The notes under the pieces are model-generated. The model searched no databases and was not told where the DNA came from. It saw only the letters and a list, made by a program, of their open reading frames with translations. From contig CM034411.1 in the NCBI GenBank assembly GCA_019925095.2, positions 9,756,001-9,820,000 of the forward strand: a stretch of DNA of 64,000 nt, in the 5' to 3' direction. Source of the stretch: Dendrolimus kikuchii (Eukaryota > Arthropoda > Insecta > Lepidoptera > Lasiocampidae). A program made the position numbers and the translations under genes. Every line of letters starts with the position of its first letter. Positions within the stretch are counted from its first letter, which is position 1. This document shows, one piece after another, positions 1-11,100 of this stretch.

Positions 1-202
1 GTATGTATGACGGATCGTTGTAGGTATAAATAACCCGTTCATTTGTAAAATATGTAATTTGGTATATAATATTTACATAGCCGAAATGAATTATGTCTAA
101 TATACCTATAATTGGATTTAAAAGGATTAAAATTTCATATACAAAACCTCTAGGTTCGTGGGGTCCTAACGCTCTAAAGGTCTACCGTGACGTCGCCAAA
201 CG

Positions 203-517
203 TTTTTTTTTTATTGCAGGAGATCAGCAGACAGGCAGACGGCCCAACTGATGGAAAGCGGTTACCATCGCCTATGGACATTTGTAACAGCAAAGTTGCT
301 GCAAATGCGCTGCTGCTCTCTTAAGGGAAACTGGAACCTGGACACTAATGCCGGAACACAACTCAAGGTTGTTTTGGCGACATACTTCAGACCAGGGGTG
401 GTAGCCATCCAGTCGTGCAAATGCCCTACCACCTGGCTGTGGGTTGTTAAGTCGCCTCTTACGACAGGCCGCCCGGCCGCAGGAAATTGTATTCTTTCTC
501 CGTTCCTGCACGAATAA
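203..517 (-). mobile_element. Poly(A)-tailed repeat, long-body form
   Basis: On the minus strand it runs from tcctgcggccgggcggcctg through ccaggtggtagggcatttgc and ttccatcagttgggccgtct to a poly(A) (T run at 203-212). Long copies also lie at 36958-37219 and 57395-57710. The last 65 nt or so are shared with shorter-bodied copies elsewhere in the window. It is a retroposed, non-LTR type of repeat; the autonomous partner is not identified. Confidence 0.75.
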
Positions 518-790
518 AAAGACGGTAGACGTCACACGCGACCAGAAGGCTGGCGTCTATTTCGCTCAAAGATTCAGCATTGCTATACAACGTGGCAACG
601 CCGCCAGCCTTCTGGGAACGTTTCCGGTGAGTGACAGTGGTTTGGGTCCAATAACTTATCTTTAGATATTTTCCTCTTTTTTATTTAGTTTTAGTTTTTA
701 TATTGTATAGTCCGTAGTTTATATTTTAGTTTATAATTATTGTACTTTTATTAGTATGTATAGGATTAAAATAAATACATTTTAGTGACG
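516..790 (+). mobile_element. LINE 3' end with decayed C-terminal coding sequence
   Basis: The frame ending at 665 reads QKAGVYFAQRFSIAIQRGNA, ASLLGTFPVSDSG, a pattern I recognise as the C-terminus of an insect LINE reverse transcriptase polyprotein. An AT-rich 3' UTR with attaaaataaatac follows. Only the last 50 or so codons remain. It abuts, in opposite orientation, the repeat at 203-517. Confidence 0.55.
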
Positions 791-944
791 ACTTTTTCTC
801 TCTATTAATGTCATAACAAACTTAAAATCTGGCCTGCAAGCCAGCGGGCGAAAAGATTTGTTTCGCCACATGTATATTCTACTACTGTGCGTGAGAAAAC
901 TTTCACATCGAGGTTTCCGATGTATGTATTTAAATAAAAAACAA

Positions 945-1075
945 ATAATAATAATCTGCAGTCAAACACACACTGTATATGGTCAAGTTAAGCCTGTTAC
1001 GCTTTTCTTACTGGTAATATACGAGGGACCGATCTCAGGCACTCAGACCAGAGAAAAATAACGAAAAGTTCGTGT
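945..1075 (+). repeat. Dispersed repeat family with gaccgatc..gcactcagacc end
   Basis: Shares aataataatctgcagtc, acacacactgtatatg, gtaatatacgagggaccgat and ctcagaccagagaaaaataac with 50338-50465 (+) and 59290-59440 (-). Class unknown, probably the end of a retroelement. Confidence 0.6.
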
Positions 1076-1402
1076 ACGTTTACCACGCCAGGAATCGGAC
1101 CCCGGAGCTCTACGTTCCACTGTGATAGGCCGGCAAACTCTACCAAATAGGCCGATTGCGAATTAATAGTGTACCTCTCTCTGATGTACGCCGGGCCGCT
1201 CCTTCTTGTGTATGTCAGGTATTTCATACAATCGACAGTAGCACACGAGTCTTCGATGGGGCAGAGCAAGGTGCGGCTTCTTGCCAACTATCGTAGCTTG
1301 GACTTTCATCACCTGTGAACGATTTTTTTTTAATTGGGCAAGTGCTTAGTGGTACGCGCACAACGAAGACAAAGAAAAATAACGAAGGAGCTAACGAACG
1401 TT

Positions 1403-1485
1403 GAATCTGAATCTGGGGTCAGTTTGGTCCATACATCCTCAAAATTCTGCAGGGTATGGACCAAATTGACTGCGGATTCGGATTC
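1403..1485. ncRNA. miRNA-sized hairpin candidate
   Basis: Two 32-nt arms (1403-1434, 1454-1485) pair with about six mismatches around a 19-nt loop; ggtccatac/gtatggacc closes the loop. No protein frame crosses it. The size and shape fit a pre-miRNA, but it could equally be a small MITE remnant; there is no evidence of expression. Confidence 0.35.
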
Positions 1486-1956
1486 AGCTCAACAAAATAC
1501 ATAAGAATAGATGGGTTCGGTCAAATGTACAGACCACTTTTTATTTTTTGAGGGCCAGTGTAATTTAAACTACTCTGGCGAACTGATCATAGGCATGGAA
1601 AAAGGATATTGTTCTTCCATGTCATAGATTAAATATAATATACAAGGAAAACAGAACAATGTTTGTCTATGACAAGGAGCCGCGAGATGGCACAAAACCA
1701 TTATTTAAATGGCAACACTAAAATGTTGTGCAATTACTGTCTTCCTTGAGTGGCAACACTAAAACGTTGCGCAATTTATATTCCTTAGACTGGTAACACC
1801 AATAAATAAAGCCTTCTTGAATACGCATCCGTGTAGACAATTTCTCGAACAACCTAAAATCCACATATATCTATTTAATCGCTAAACCAAGCTTCCGAAT
1901 AATTGAAGCAGACAATGTTTTTTATGTACCTATGTCCTTGTGATAATGCAACTTAC

Positions 1957-2166
1957 CTGCGTGACGTGATCGCTGCCCGGCTTGAACTCGGTGGCCTTCA
2001 CCCGATCGTAAATCCCGGCCAACATGTCCCGGTCGATGTCGCCGCAGTCGTCGATGCCGCGCAGATTGCGCACAAAGTCCTCCAATGACATCCGCGCCTC
2101 CGGCTTCAGGTTCGGCGTGTGGAGGTCCGTGTTCAGCATTATTATCGCGAACGCCAGCACGAAGAT
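1957..2166 (-). CDS. siz: siz exon 13: C-terminal half of the Sec7 domain
   Basis: The acceptor is atctgaacag and the donor is ACGCAG|GTAAGT. The 70 codons (about residues 636-705) contain [20 protein letters not shown], the hydrophobic helix and Arf-binding groove motif of Sec7 domains, then [19 protein letters not shown] and the closing helix. The donor at 1955-1956 shows that the protein continues; the PH domain should be encoded left of position 1. Confidence 0.97.
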
Positions 2167-5100
2167 CTGTTCAGATATTATCGTGTCTATCATTTCATCC
2201 AAAGTGTAGAATATACTTTATCTATCTATATATATAAAAAATCAATTGCTGCTCGTTAGTCTCGCTAAAACTCGAGAACGGCTGGACTGATTTGGCTAAG
2301 TTTGGTTTTGAATTATTTGTGAAAATCCAAGGAAGGTTTAAAAGGTGAGTAAATATGAAAAAAATGCTTGGAATATAGTAAAAACAACAACTTCGCTTTC
2401 CCTTAAAAACTATTCATAACTGTCAAATATTTGATGTTCGTCTCGTCGTTTAGAAATCAAATTAAATTTAAAAGTGAAGTTTTTTTTTCATTTTTTTTAG
2501 TTTTGAATGTCAAGCGTTTGATATTCGTTTCGGTTAAGTTTTGACCACATTTTTTTGACTAAAGTTGAAACATTCTACAATTATCATTCGGCTTTTTTAT
2601 TTATTGATTCTGAGGCGGTACGGCAGTTTGCCGGGTCAGCTAGTAATATTATACAATATTACAATAAAAATGTATTGTATAAATTTGTCATAACCATAAA
2701 ATTACAAAGATGTTGGAGTTTTTTTTTTTTGGAACTACAGTTTATCCTTTCGGACTTATAGAAATAATTACATTTATAATAACAGCCCACAAATGTCCTA
2801 CTCCTGGGCTCGAGCCTCCCGCTATAAGGGAACTGACAGTATACCCGCCACGCTTGTTCGAGGCTGCTTGGCAGGTTTGACACATCGGTTATCTCGATGT
2901 GCAGGTTGCATCACGATGTTTTCCTTCACCGTTATTAATTAGCACGTGGTAATTGTAACAATATGCACATTAGGGCAGAAAACTGCGTAAGTAGTGCATG
3001 CGTTCCGGCCTGGATCGAACCCGCGTCCTTTGAGTCTGGGACGCGTGCGCTAGCCATTATGCTACCACGACTTTATCTATAATATTATAAAATTCTAAAA
3101 ACGCCGAGTCTGTATATTTAAGCTATTAAAAGAAAAACAACTGGAATATAGAAACGTCGGAAAAACCAAAATCAAATAAAATTACCGCGCTTAAAACTGT
3201 TAAAACGTAGTTTTATTATGGAATATAGTATATAAACGACACAATGCATTTTTTATAGATTTCTTGTCTGTTTGTGTCTGACTGATTGTGATGCGGGTTT
3301 AATTTAATAAATTGGGATTTTGTAGGAAAGAAAGACAGAGAAAATACTAACTGTATCCTGCGTGCGTAACCGTTGCACGAAGTCGGTGTTGCACACGCAG
3401 TACCTTCTCGCGAAGGCTTCGACCAGCCGCTCTATCTTCTGCGCTTCGCCGGGAAGCCTGAAGTGGGCTTGGTACCGGCGCAACGCGACATCCACAGCCA
3501 TTCCGGAAAGATCGAGCTCGTTCACGAAGCATCTGGAAATATTTACCCGATGGCATTTCAAAATAGAGTAAACTTGTACCATTGTTTAAGGGGCGATTTT
3601 TCAATCGTCAGATAAATCGTTTAATAACTGCCTAAGGAATAAAGTTATCGCACTGTTATCTGTCCAGTAGATGGCTATGGATATTTTAATTGATATTTGA
3701 CTGACGAATAGCCATACGGTCATTTCATTAACTAACTTCAGGGAGGTGAAACAAATACACTGATTAAACATACGCTAGAGCAGGATAGACTATTTTCACG
3801 TACATCAATCATCATAAAAATGACAATGTCAGTCAGGGTCTCCAGATTAGGGATTTCTAGCGCTATTTTGGCAAATGATTTTTATTTGGGGAATTGAATT
3901 AGGGCAGATAATTATAGCACGAGAAATTGGGAGATTATTTCATCTGCTTAGCTCTATTACTTATCTTCGGGTTTGATTTTATCTATGATCATAGGAAGTA
4001 AATATTGCACAGACTCTTTTGAAAGTCGGAATCGACAATGGAGTTCTTTTCGATCGCACCTAGTGAAATGATCTGGCGTGGATCTTACAATTCTAATTTT
4101 CCTCTCAAATGGATTTATGAATTCATTTATGAAAGTTTCTAATTCAATCTGTATTCTATCAAAAATATCCATGATAATGTCGTATTTAATTTTCGTAATT
4201 ATGCAAAATCTAGAAACAAAACTCAGTGTACCTACTAATTACTAAACTGTTAAAAGTCAATAGTTTTGTTTAGAAATTATCCATTGAATAACGATCATCT
4301 ATCAATTAAAGTGGCAGATAAAGTTATTCCTCGAGAAGTCTAGTTTTTCGTTGGATAAAGCCTAAATGACGATTGAAAAATCGGCCCTAAACAAAATACA
4401 ATTTATTCAAGATATTATGAAATCTTAATTTTGTTTCGAACGAAGTCCTGTAACGCTGATTACAAGAGCGAACTGGCAGACATCGTCACTTAAGGAAAAA
4501 TCGTTAACCCCCCCCCCCCCCCCCCAGGCGAGCTTTAAAGTAATTTTAAAAACATTATTATCATCAATCAACTTCCTCTCGATTTTTCAAATATGTAATG
4601 AGGATAGTGTCAATATTATTAAAAAGGTGATGATAGTTTATGCTTGGAACAGTAAATGTATAACAAAAAAGAGATAGAGAGATTGTGAGAAAAATGACAA
4701 TTTGTGGAATGACACAGGGCGTATGCCAGAATAGAGGCGTAAGGTAAAAAAATATATATTGTGCCGCCCCCAAATGTTTGGAACAACGTAAAAGGAAAAG
4801 AGAATGCAAATAAAATCAATTAATTAATAATTACTCACTCCAATACGGCCATGTTGAAAGGATTCTGTAGATTCCCGAGGTACTCCCCGATCATCTGCTT
4901 GCTGAGACCCTTCCTCGTGATGAGGAACCTAGCGACCCCCCTTGGAGAGTTCTCGAGGAAACCTCGAGATATCAGGTAAGCGATGCCACGTTCCGGTTTC
5001 TTGTTGAACAGGTTCAAACCGACGCGGTACTGGCGTTTGCGGACAGTTTCCGAAACCTGGTGGCACAAAATAAAGTTTATGAAGAAATTCATTATTGAAT

Positions 5101-8100
5101 GGAGTTTTGCATAAGTTGTGTAGCAGCAGTGTGAAATATTTATGAATATTAAAGTTTTAATAAATGATTTTCAAGTAAACAGATCGAAAACCAGACCAAC
5201 ACAACTTCTCACCAAACTTGGCCCAACTGTACTTTATTAATATCGCCAAATTTACGGCATAGGTGTCGCTACCCTACACGAAATAACTAAGTACTCGTTA
5301 AAAGTCTTAGACCATTAATAGAAAGACGGAGTCTCGGACTCTCAAAGTGAAGTCGGTTATAGGATGACGATCCTAGAATGGAGTGCCGATCGCGTCGCAG
5401 TGCGTTATGAGGACGTAGTATTAATTCGAATTAAATTAATTGAATTGTACGCATAAAGGTGGAATGGTTTCTAGTGGATATATTACAATAAAAACAAAGA
5501 CGCAAACTACGTGTATATTACATAACTTTATTACGCATAAAAGTTTTTTAAAAATGATTCACTTAATTTGACATTTTTGTTTGTTAGAATTTAAAGGTAT
5601 ACAAAAATATTCTTCTAAAAATATAATGTACAGTATGAGCAAATCTTAAATGCGTCCTTGAAGTTCGTCTACAACATTGCGTAGTATTACGGTTACGAAA
5701 TTCTCAGAAATAGCTGAGAAGGGTGTGTTGCGCTCTCTCCCTCTTGGCCGCTAACTGGAGTCTAAAACATTTTTGGGGCACAAATTACCCAATTTTAAGA
5801 TCCTGACTACTGTAGTGGCAGCTGCATATAAATGGCTAGTATAGTATACTTTTGGGTCATTTGATGTTTTTTTAACTCTTGAAGACAGAATCGCCACTTT
5901 GTTCTCGAGTGTCAGACGCGGCTAATTGGGAAGCACCAGAAATTTGTGGTCAAATACAGATAATTGAAACGAATGTTGAACTGATGCTTTTTCCCTATAA
6001 CTACATAGCATTTGTATTAGAGTAAAAGAGACGATATAATTCTCTTGGTTTTGGAGCGGCAATTTTGATGGCAGCTTTGGACAAAAATAATATTAACTTT
6101 GTACCCTCAAAAGGGTTAATATCTAGATTTCATAGTATTAATACAAGTACTTTTTAGTTCATCGGGGATTGCACTCGGCGTCTTGGCTATCAGCGCCAAA
6201 ATGGCAAAAAGACTTAAAAATAAAATAACAGCAGTCTATTCAGTGATTTATTATAGGGGTCAGTGCAACTACCACATTTGGAGTGTGGACAAGAGTGCAA
6301 ATCACCTTGAGCGGCTGGTGCTGGTGGTGGTCATGCTGCGGCCTGCAGCACGGTTGTGCCAACGGCATTTGCGGTAGTGGTATCGCCAAGGGGGGCGGCG
6401 CCTCATAGTAAGGGGGCGCCTCCTGGCGTTTCCACACCGCGTACCTATCACCCTCAAACACCTGGCCCGAGGCGGAACCACTGCGCTGGTGCTGGTGGGG
6501 CTGGAAGTGGGCCTCTTGGACGTGCACGTGGGGCTCCTGGTGCATACACCATCACATTAGGAACGGTTGCAAGCGTATTGTAAACGTCGCAGGGATAAAG
6601 AAGAAAACTAGGAATGACAAATCGTCGGCGTCAGTGCAAGGCCTTGTAACTACATTTTTAGAGATATATTTTTTTTGGCAAATTAATATCACATACACAG
6701 GCTGTTCTATTAGTAGCTCACAACGCCCAAAATGCTTTGTTAGTCGTTCCACAAGGCGACTGCGATCGTTGTGGTCGTGGCAAAAACGTCACCAATGACG
6801 TCATAATTTTCAAACACACAACGCTCACAACGACCCATGTCAAGAGGTGGGTCGAATAACCGTTCCACGTGGGTTTAGGATTGAAACGCCGGCAAGCTAT
6901 TGGAACGGGTAAAATCGCGGTCGTGAACGTGGTCGTTGTGAGTGTCTAATGGAACGTAGCCACAGTGAAACCTATATAACTGGGATTATCACTTATAAGT
7001 GGCTTTGCATTTACCCCGTTTCCCAAATAGGTAAGTTAACATGACAGTTGTCTTATTTATAGAGGGACCCGGGAGGGTCGAGTAGTGGGTGGCAGGGTCG
7101 AAATGTAACATTTTTCATGTAAAGAGGTGGAAATGTTAATATAATCGAAGAGATCAGACTATTTAATCAGACGTGTCATAACTTGTCTAAACCTGATAAA
7201 TTATGTTACTTATTCGGCCTACTAAGCTACAAAACTTCAAAAATATTTAAGAAAACAATTCTCAGTTAAAAAGATTTGAAATTTCCCTGTAATAGAGGTA
7301 CTTCATTGCAGAAGTGTGGGGCCTCATTGTAATTATCAATAAAAGAGGTTTCTCACTTATCCAGGTATCCCTGTATTATTTGTAACAATTTTGCGAAAAA
7401 AATAATAAATAATGTAGGTAGTTACAAGGTCTTTCACTAACGCCGACGAAATGCCCAATTGAAAACCTAAATGCCGATATTAGACGGATCAACCAATCAA
7501 TTGGATTAAAAGACACAGAACTGAAGGGACACGACGGTATTCAATGAATTTGAATGATTCAAGTTTATGTTTATATGAATCACTTTGATTGATTCATCCG
7601 AAATGAATCGTTTTATATCGGCTTAAATCTTCCACGCGATCGATCAACTCAACCTAATCGTATCTGAACGGATGCCGTCACAGATAAATCTTGTGTGTTC
7701 TTTAGAAAAGAATCTGTGGTGCTATCTATTCATGTATAATTTATCCGTCTAGAATGACCATTCTACCTAGTTTTCTTCTTCTATGGTATTATATTGGTTT
7801 AATAAAATAAATACTTAAGGTAAGGCGGCCGGGGGCACTACATAATGAGCTGGTGCTTCTTGGTGTTTCCAAACCGCGTACCAATCAACCTGGAACACCT
7901 GGCCCGAGGCGGAACAGCAGCGCTGGTGCTTATGGCGTTGGAAGTACGTGCACATGGGGTTCATGATGTGTTCACCATCACATTGGGAATGGTTGCAAGC
8001 GATAAAGAAGAACACCAGTGGTGTGATTTTCGCCCAGCGAGAAATCTTACTCTAAAAAGCTGCTCAATTTGGATACCAATCCTGTAGAATTGTACCTGAA

Positions 8101-11100
8101 CGGCTGGCGGCACAGGTAATTCTTCTATCTTCTTGAAAGAAGAATATGTGCTGCCATCCATTCATGTACGATTCGACTGGATGGACCGATCAATCTTCCT
8201 AGTATTCTTCTATTATAGTGTTATCAATTACCTATTATGTTTATATGAATCGTTCACCGTATATTTGGTCTAAGAACATGAATAGTGAAAATGGATGGGT
8301 CATATGGTCGGATTTGTAGAAATGCACGTGGGGTCCCCGGTGCATATATCATCACATAAGGAACGGGTATAAAACACTTTGTTAATGTTCTAAGGATAAA
8401 GAAGAAGACTAGAAGTGATAACAGTCGGGCAATACTGCTGAGCGCATCATCGTCCGCGACCACGTTTTAATAAAACTCGAGTTAGATAACTGATTGATTA
8501 ACACTAATTATTGTTATTAACAACGTATTTCAATTGATGAAATTCTTCAGAAGATTTTAAAATAAAAAACGGTTGCGGATAATGACGCAGTCGAAAGATT
8601 CACCCAATCGCCCACTGATTAACACAGCCCTGAAAAGCTCTCAAATCCTAAATCAGATGATTTTGTTCAAAAATGAGAGAAAAGAGTTAACGTAGGCTTC
8701 GACTGGATGAATCGATCGTCATAACCAGTAACCTTTTTCTACGGTATTATCATATTCAATAAAGAGAATGGCCAATTGGTGAACGCAGACGGGGCACACA
8801 CATATGACAGGGGTAAAGAGAAGATAAATGACCCTACTTACAATTTTTAAATTGGCTCCCAAAGTAATGAACGTCTTGTATTCGACAAGTAGGGTAAAGT
8901 GGACCATCGTTGACACTAATGATAGGCACCTTATTATTTATTTCAAAATATTTAAAAATCTTAATGTTTTCTTTTTTATTTCGCAGTCTTACTATGACCA
9001 TACTATTGTATCGCTACAAAATAAAAATATTATTATGGGATAATTTTTGAAGACATTTTGAATAAATTGACAAGTGCCAACAATGGTATAGTTTCTCATA
9101 TACGGGGGACTATATTATTTAATTGACTTAATACTCGCAATGTGTTAATTGGCATACTATAAACCATTAAATGTAAACGTAAAAGCATGTTGGTTTTAGA
9201 TCTGTAAGCGACTCACAGGCGCCCTCTGTTGGTAAGGTTGATGATAATGATGCCGGTGTTCCTGCGACGATGACGACGACGACGATTGGACGGACGACAT
9301 CGACCCGCCCCTCACCACCGCACCGCCGCATTCCGCGCGGCGCAACGACACGGGGCTCTCCGCACTGAATGATATGAATTTCATTGTCAAAAGCTACACC
9401 TTCTGTATTTCAAACTTTTAACCGACTTTAAAAAAGTGGAGGTTCTTGATTCGACTCTTTTTTTTAATATTTGTTACGCGATTTTTCTTTATTCGAAAGA
9501 GTATACTCCTGAGGTGATAATATTGTCCCCAACTCAGGATCTGATGACTGGAACACAGGTAAATTGAAAGCAGCGGAAGAGCGCCGAGTGCCCACACTCA
9601 TCGAAAGGCAAAATTGTATTCACCTGCCCGTAGAACAATTTCTACAGGCGCTTAAGATATTATTTTATAAAATAAAATAAAAATAAATTTAAAGCTATTC
9701 AAGTATTTCTGCAACTGGAAAGCAGAAAATCGAAAACCATCTTAAAAGTCGGTTGTTGTTGTTTTTTATATTTTACTTGGCCCCGACTTCAAGATGCTGT
9801 AGAAAATTATTATTCTTTGCTTTTTAGTTTGGAGTCGATTTTGTTTTGTTGAAAAAATATGTGTCACTTCGCATCGACTTCAAGATTCTATAGAAAATAA
9901 TTATTTTTTGGTTTTTAATCACTTTTGAAGTCGGTTTTGTTTTTATTATAATAAATCAGGATTGTTCGCAGGAACTCGATGGGTGATGTTTTGCGTGTGT
10001 AATTTTACTTCCAAATATCCAACACTACTTAGTTTTTTATAGAGGGACTAGCGTTCGTCGGTACAAAAAATAGCCTATGTGCTATTTTCCAAACTGTAAT
10101 CTATCTCTGTGCCAAATTTCATTCAGTTTCGTTCAGCCGTTCAGGCGTGATTGAGCAACATACATCCATCCATACTCACAAACTGTCTCGTTTATAATAT
10201 TAATAGGCAGTACAGATATAGGTTATAGTATATATAGTGTTCATACATACGTATCTTTAAAAATAACACATTTACTATAAAACTATAGATATTCATTCTT
10301 TTTCAATATTGACCTCATTTAAATACTCTTCTAGGAACCTTACCCATTGACTTTGATGACCTAAGCCTTCGATCAACAATAGTTACTAGATTAAGGATCA
10401 GCTTCGATCAACAATAGTTATTATTGATCGAAGACCCAAGCTCAGTATTCTACTTATAGCTCTAAGGGATTATAGGTAGAATATAATATAAGCTAAGTTT
10501 CCTTCACTGTACTAGTTTTAAAAATTATATTATTAACCATCTTATACATTTAATGAATTATGCTTTAGTTAAGGTTTATTATGACACTATAATTATCTTT
10601 TTATAATTGTTTTATCTTCATGAAATTGTCTGAACCAAATTGTTAATTATACACATTGTTTTTTAGTGGAAAGTTGATTGATATATGTATTAATTTTGTG
10701 TTTAATATTTTAAGAATTTTAATTATTGTTTGTTTCTCAAATAAATGAAATAAATAAATGTACTTTCATATCACTTACTTGAGAGTGATACTACTTGTCC
10801 GTTTGGGCACTTCGGGCGGCAACCGCCTCGCGTTCGCCGCCTGTATCGCAGCCAACTGCTGCTGCTGCCTCGCTGTCGGAGACGACAGAGGCTTACCACC
10901 AGACGACAGGAGATTGCCGTATATCGGACCTGAAAACCCACATCCATACAATTTTAAACCTGTAGAGATAAATAAAATTGAAGTGTCTGTTTGCAATGTC
11001 AAAATAATAGCTTTTTACGAAATGCATACGAAAGTATATACCGTACGTATAACAAAAAATCAATCTTTAAAATTGTTGTCTATCTGGATGTTCCGGCTAA

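Larger units (their letters stand above)
1..1956 (-). other. siz intron 13 (partial): repeats and otherwise nothing recognised
   Basis: After the exon 13 donor this intron runs off the window. It holds the repeats at 203-517, 516-790 and 945-1075 and the hairpin at 1403-1485. The stretches 1-200, 790-940 and 1490-1950 are AT-rich with no recognisable gene or element. No PH-domain exon is present. Confidence 0.8.
2167..3351 (-). other. siz intron 12
   Basis: Filled almost entirely by a Helitron-like element (2221-2643), the tRNA-derived SINE (2776-3072) and a repeat interrupted by a MITE (3066-3300). Little unique sequence is left. Confidence 0.8.
3533..4838 (-). other. siz intron 11
   Basis: Contains the Harbinger relic (3590-4387), the C run and an RTE-type remnant (4635-4800). 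The remainder is short and featureless. Confidence 0.8.
6537..9216 (-). other. siz intron 9: segmental tandem duplications
   Basis: Contains the hAT-like MITE and three diverged copies of segments around exon 10. Shared landmarks include tgtgctgccatccattcatg at 8150 and tggtgctatctattcatgta at 7715, and ttctacggtattatcatatt at 8740 and ttctatggtattatattggt at 7780. No other gene is seen; 8780-9190 shows nothing recognisable. Confidence 0.65.
9365..10778 (-). other. siz intron 8
   Basis: A retroelement-like stretch with a tandem repeat (9415-9980), a common dispersed repeat end (10035-10210, ttcagccgttcaggcgtgat) and the direct repeat plus palindrome at 10366-10437. From 10440 to 10770 it is AT-rich with nothing recognised. 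Confidence 0.65.

Noticed and set aside
2990..3072. A tRNA gene on the minus strand
   Set aside because: It has A and B boxes, but no acceptor or anticodon stem pairing typical of a functional tRNA, and it is fused to a SINE body.
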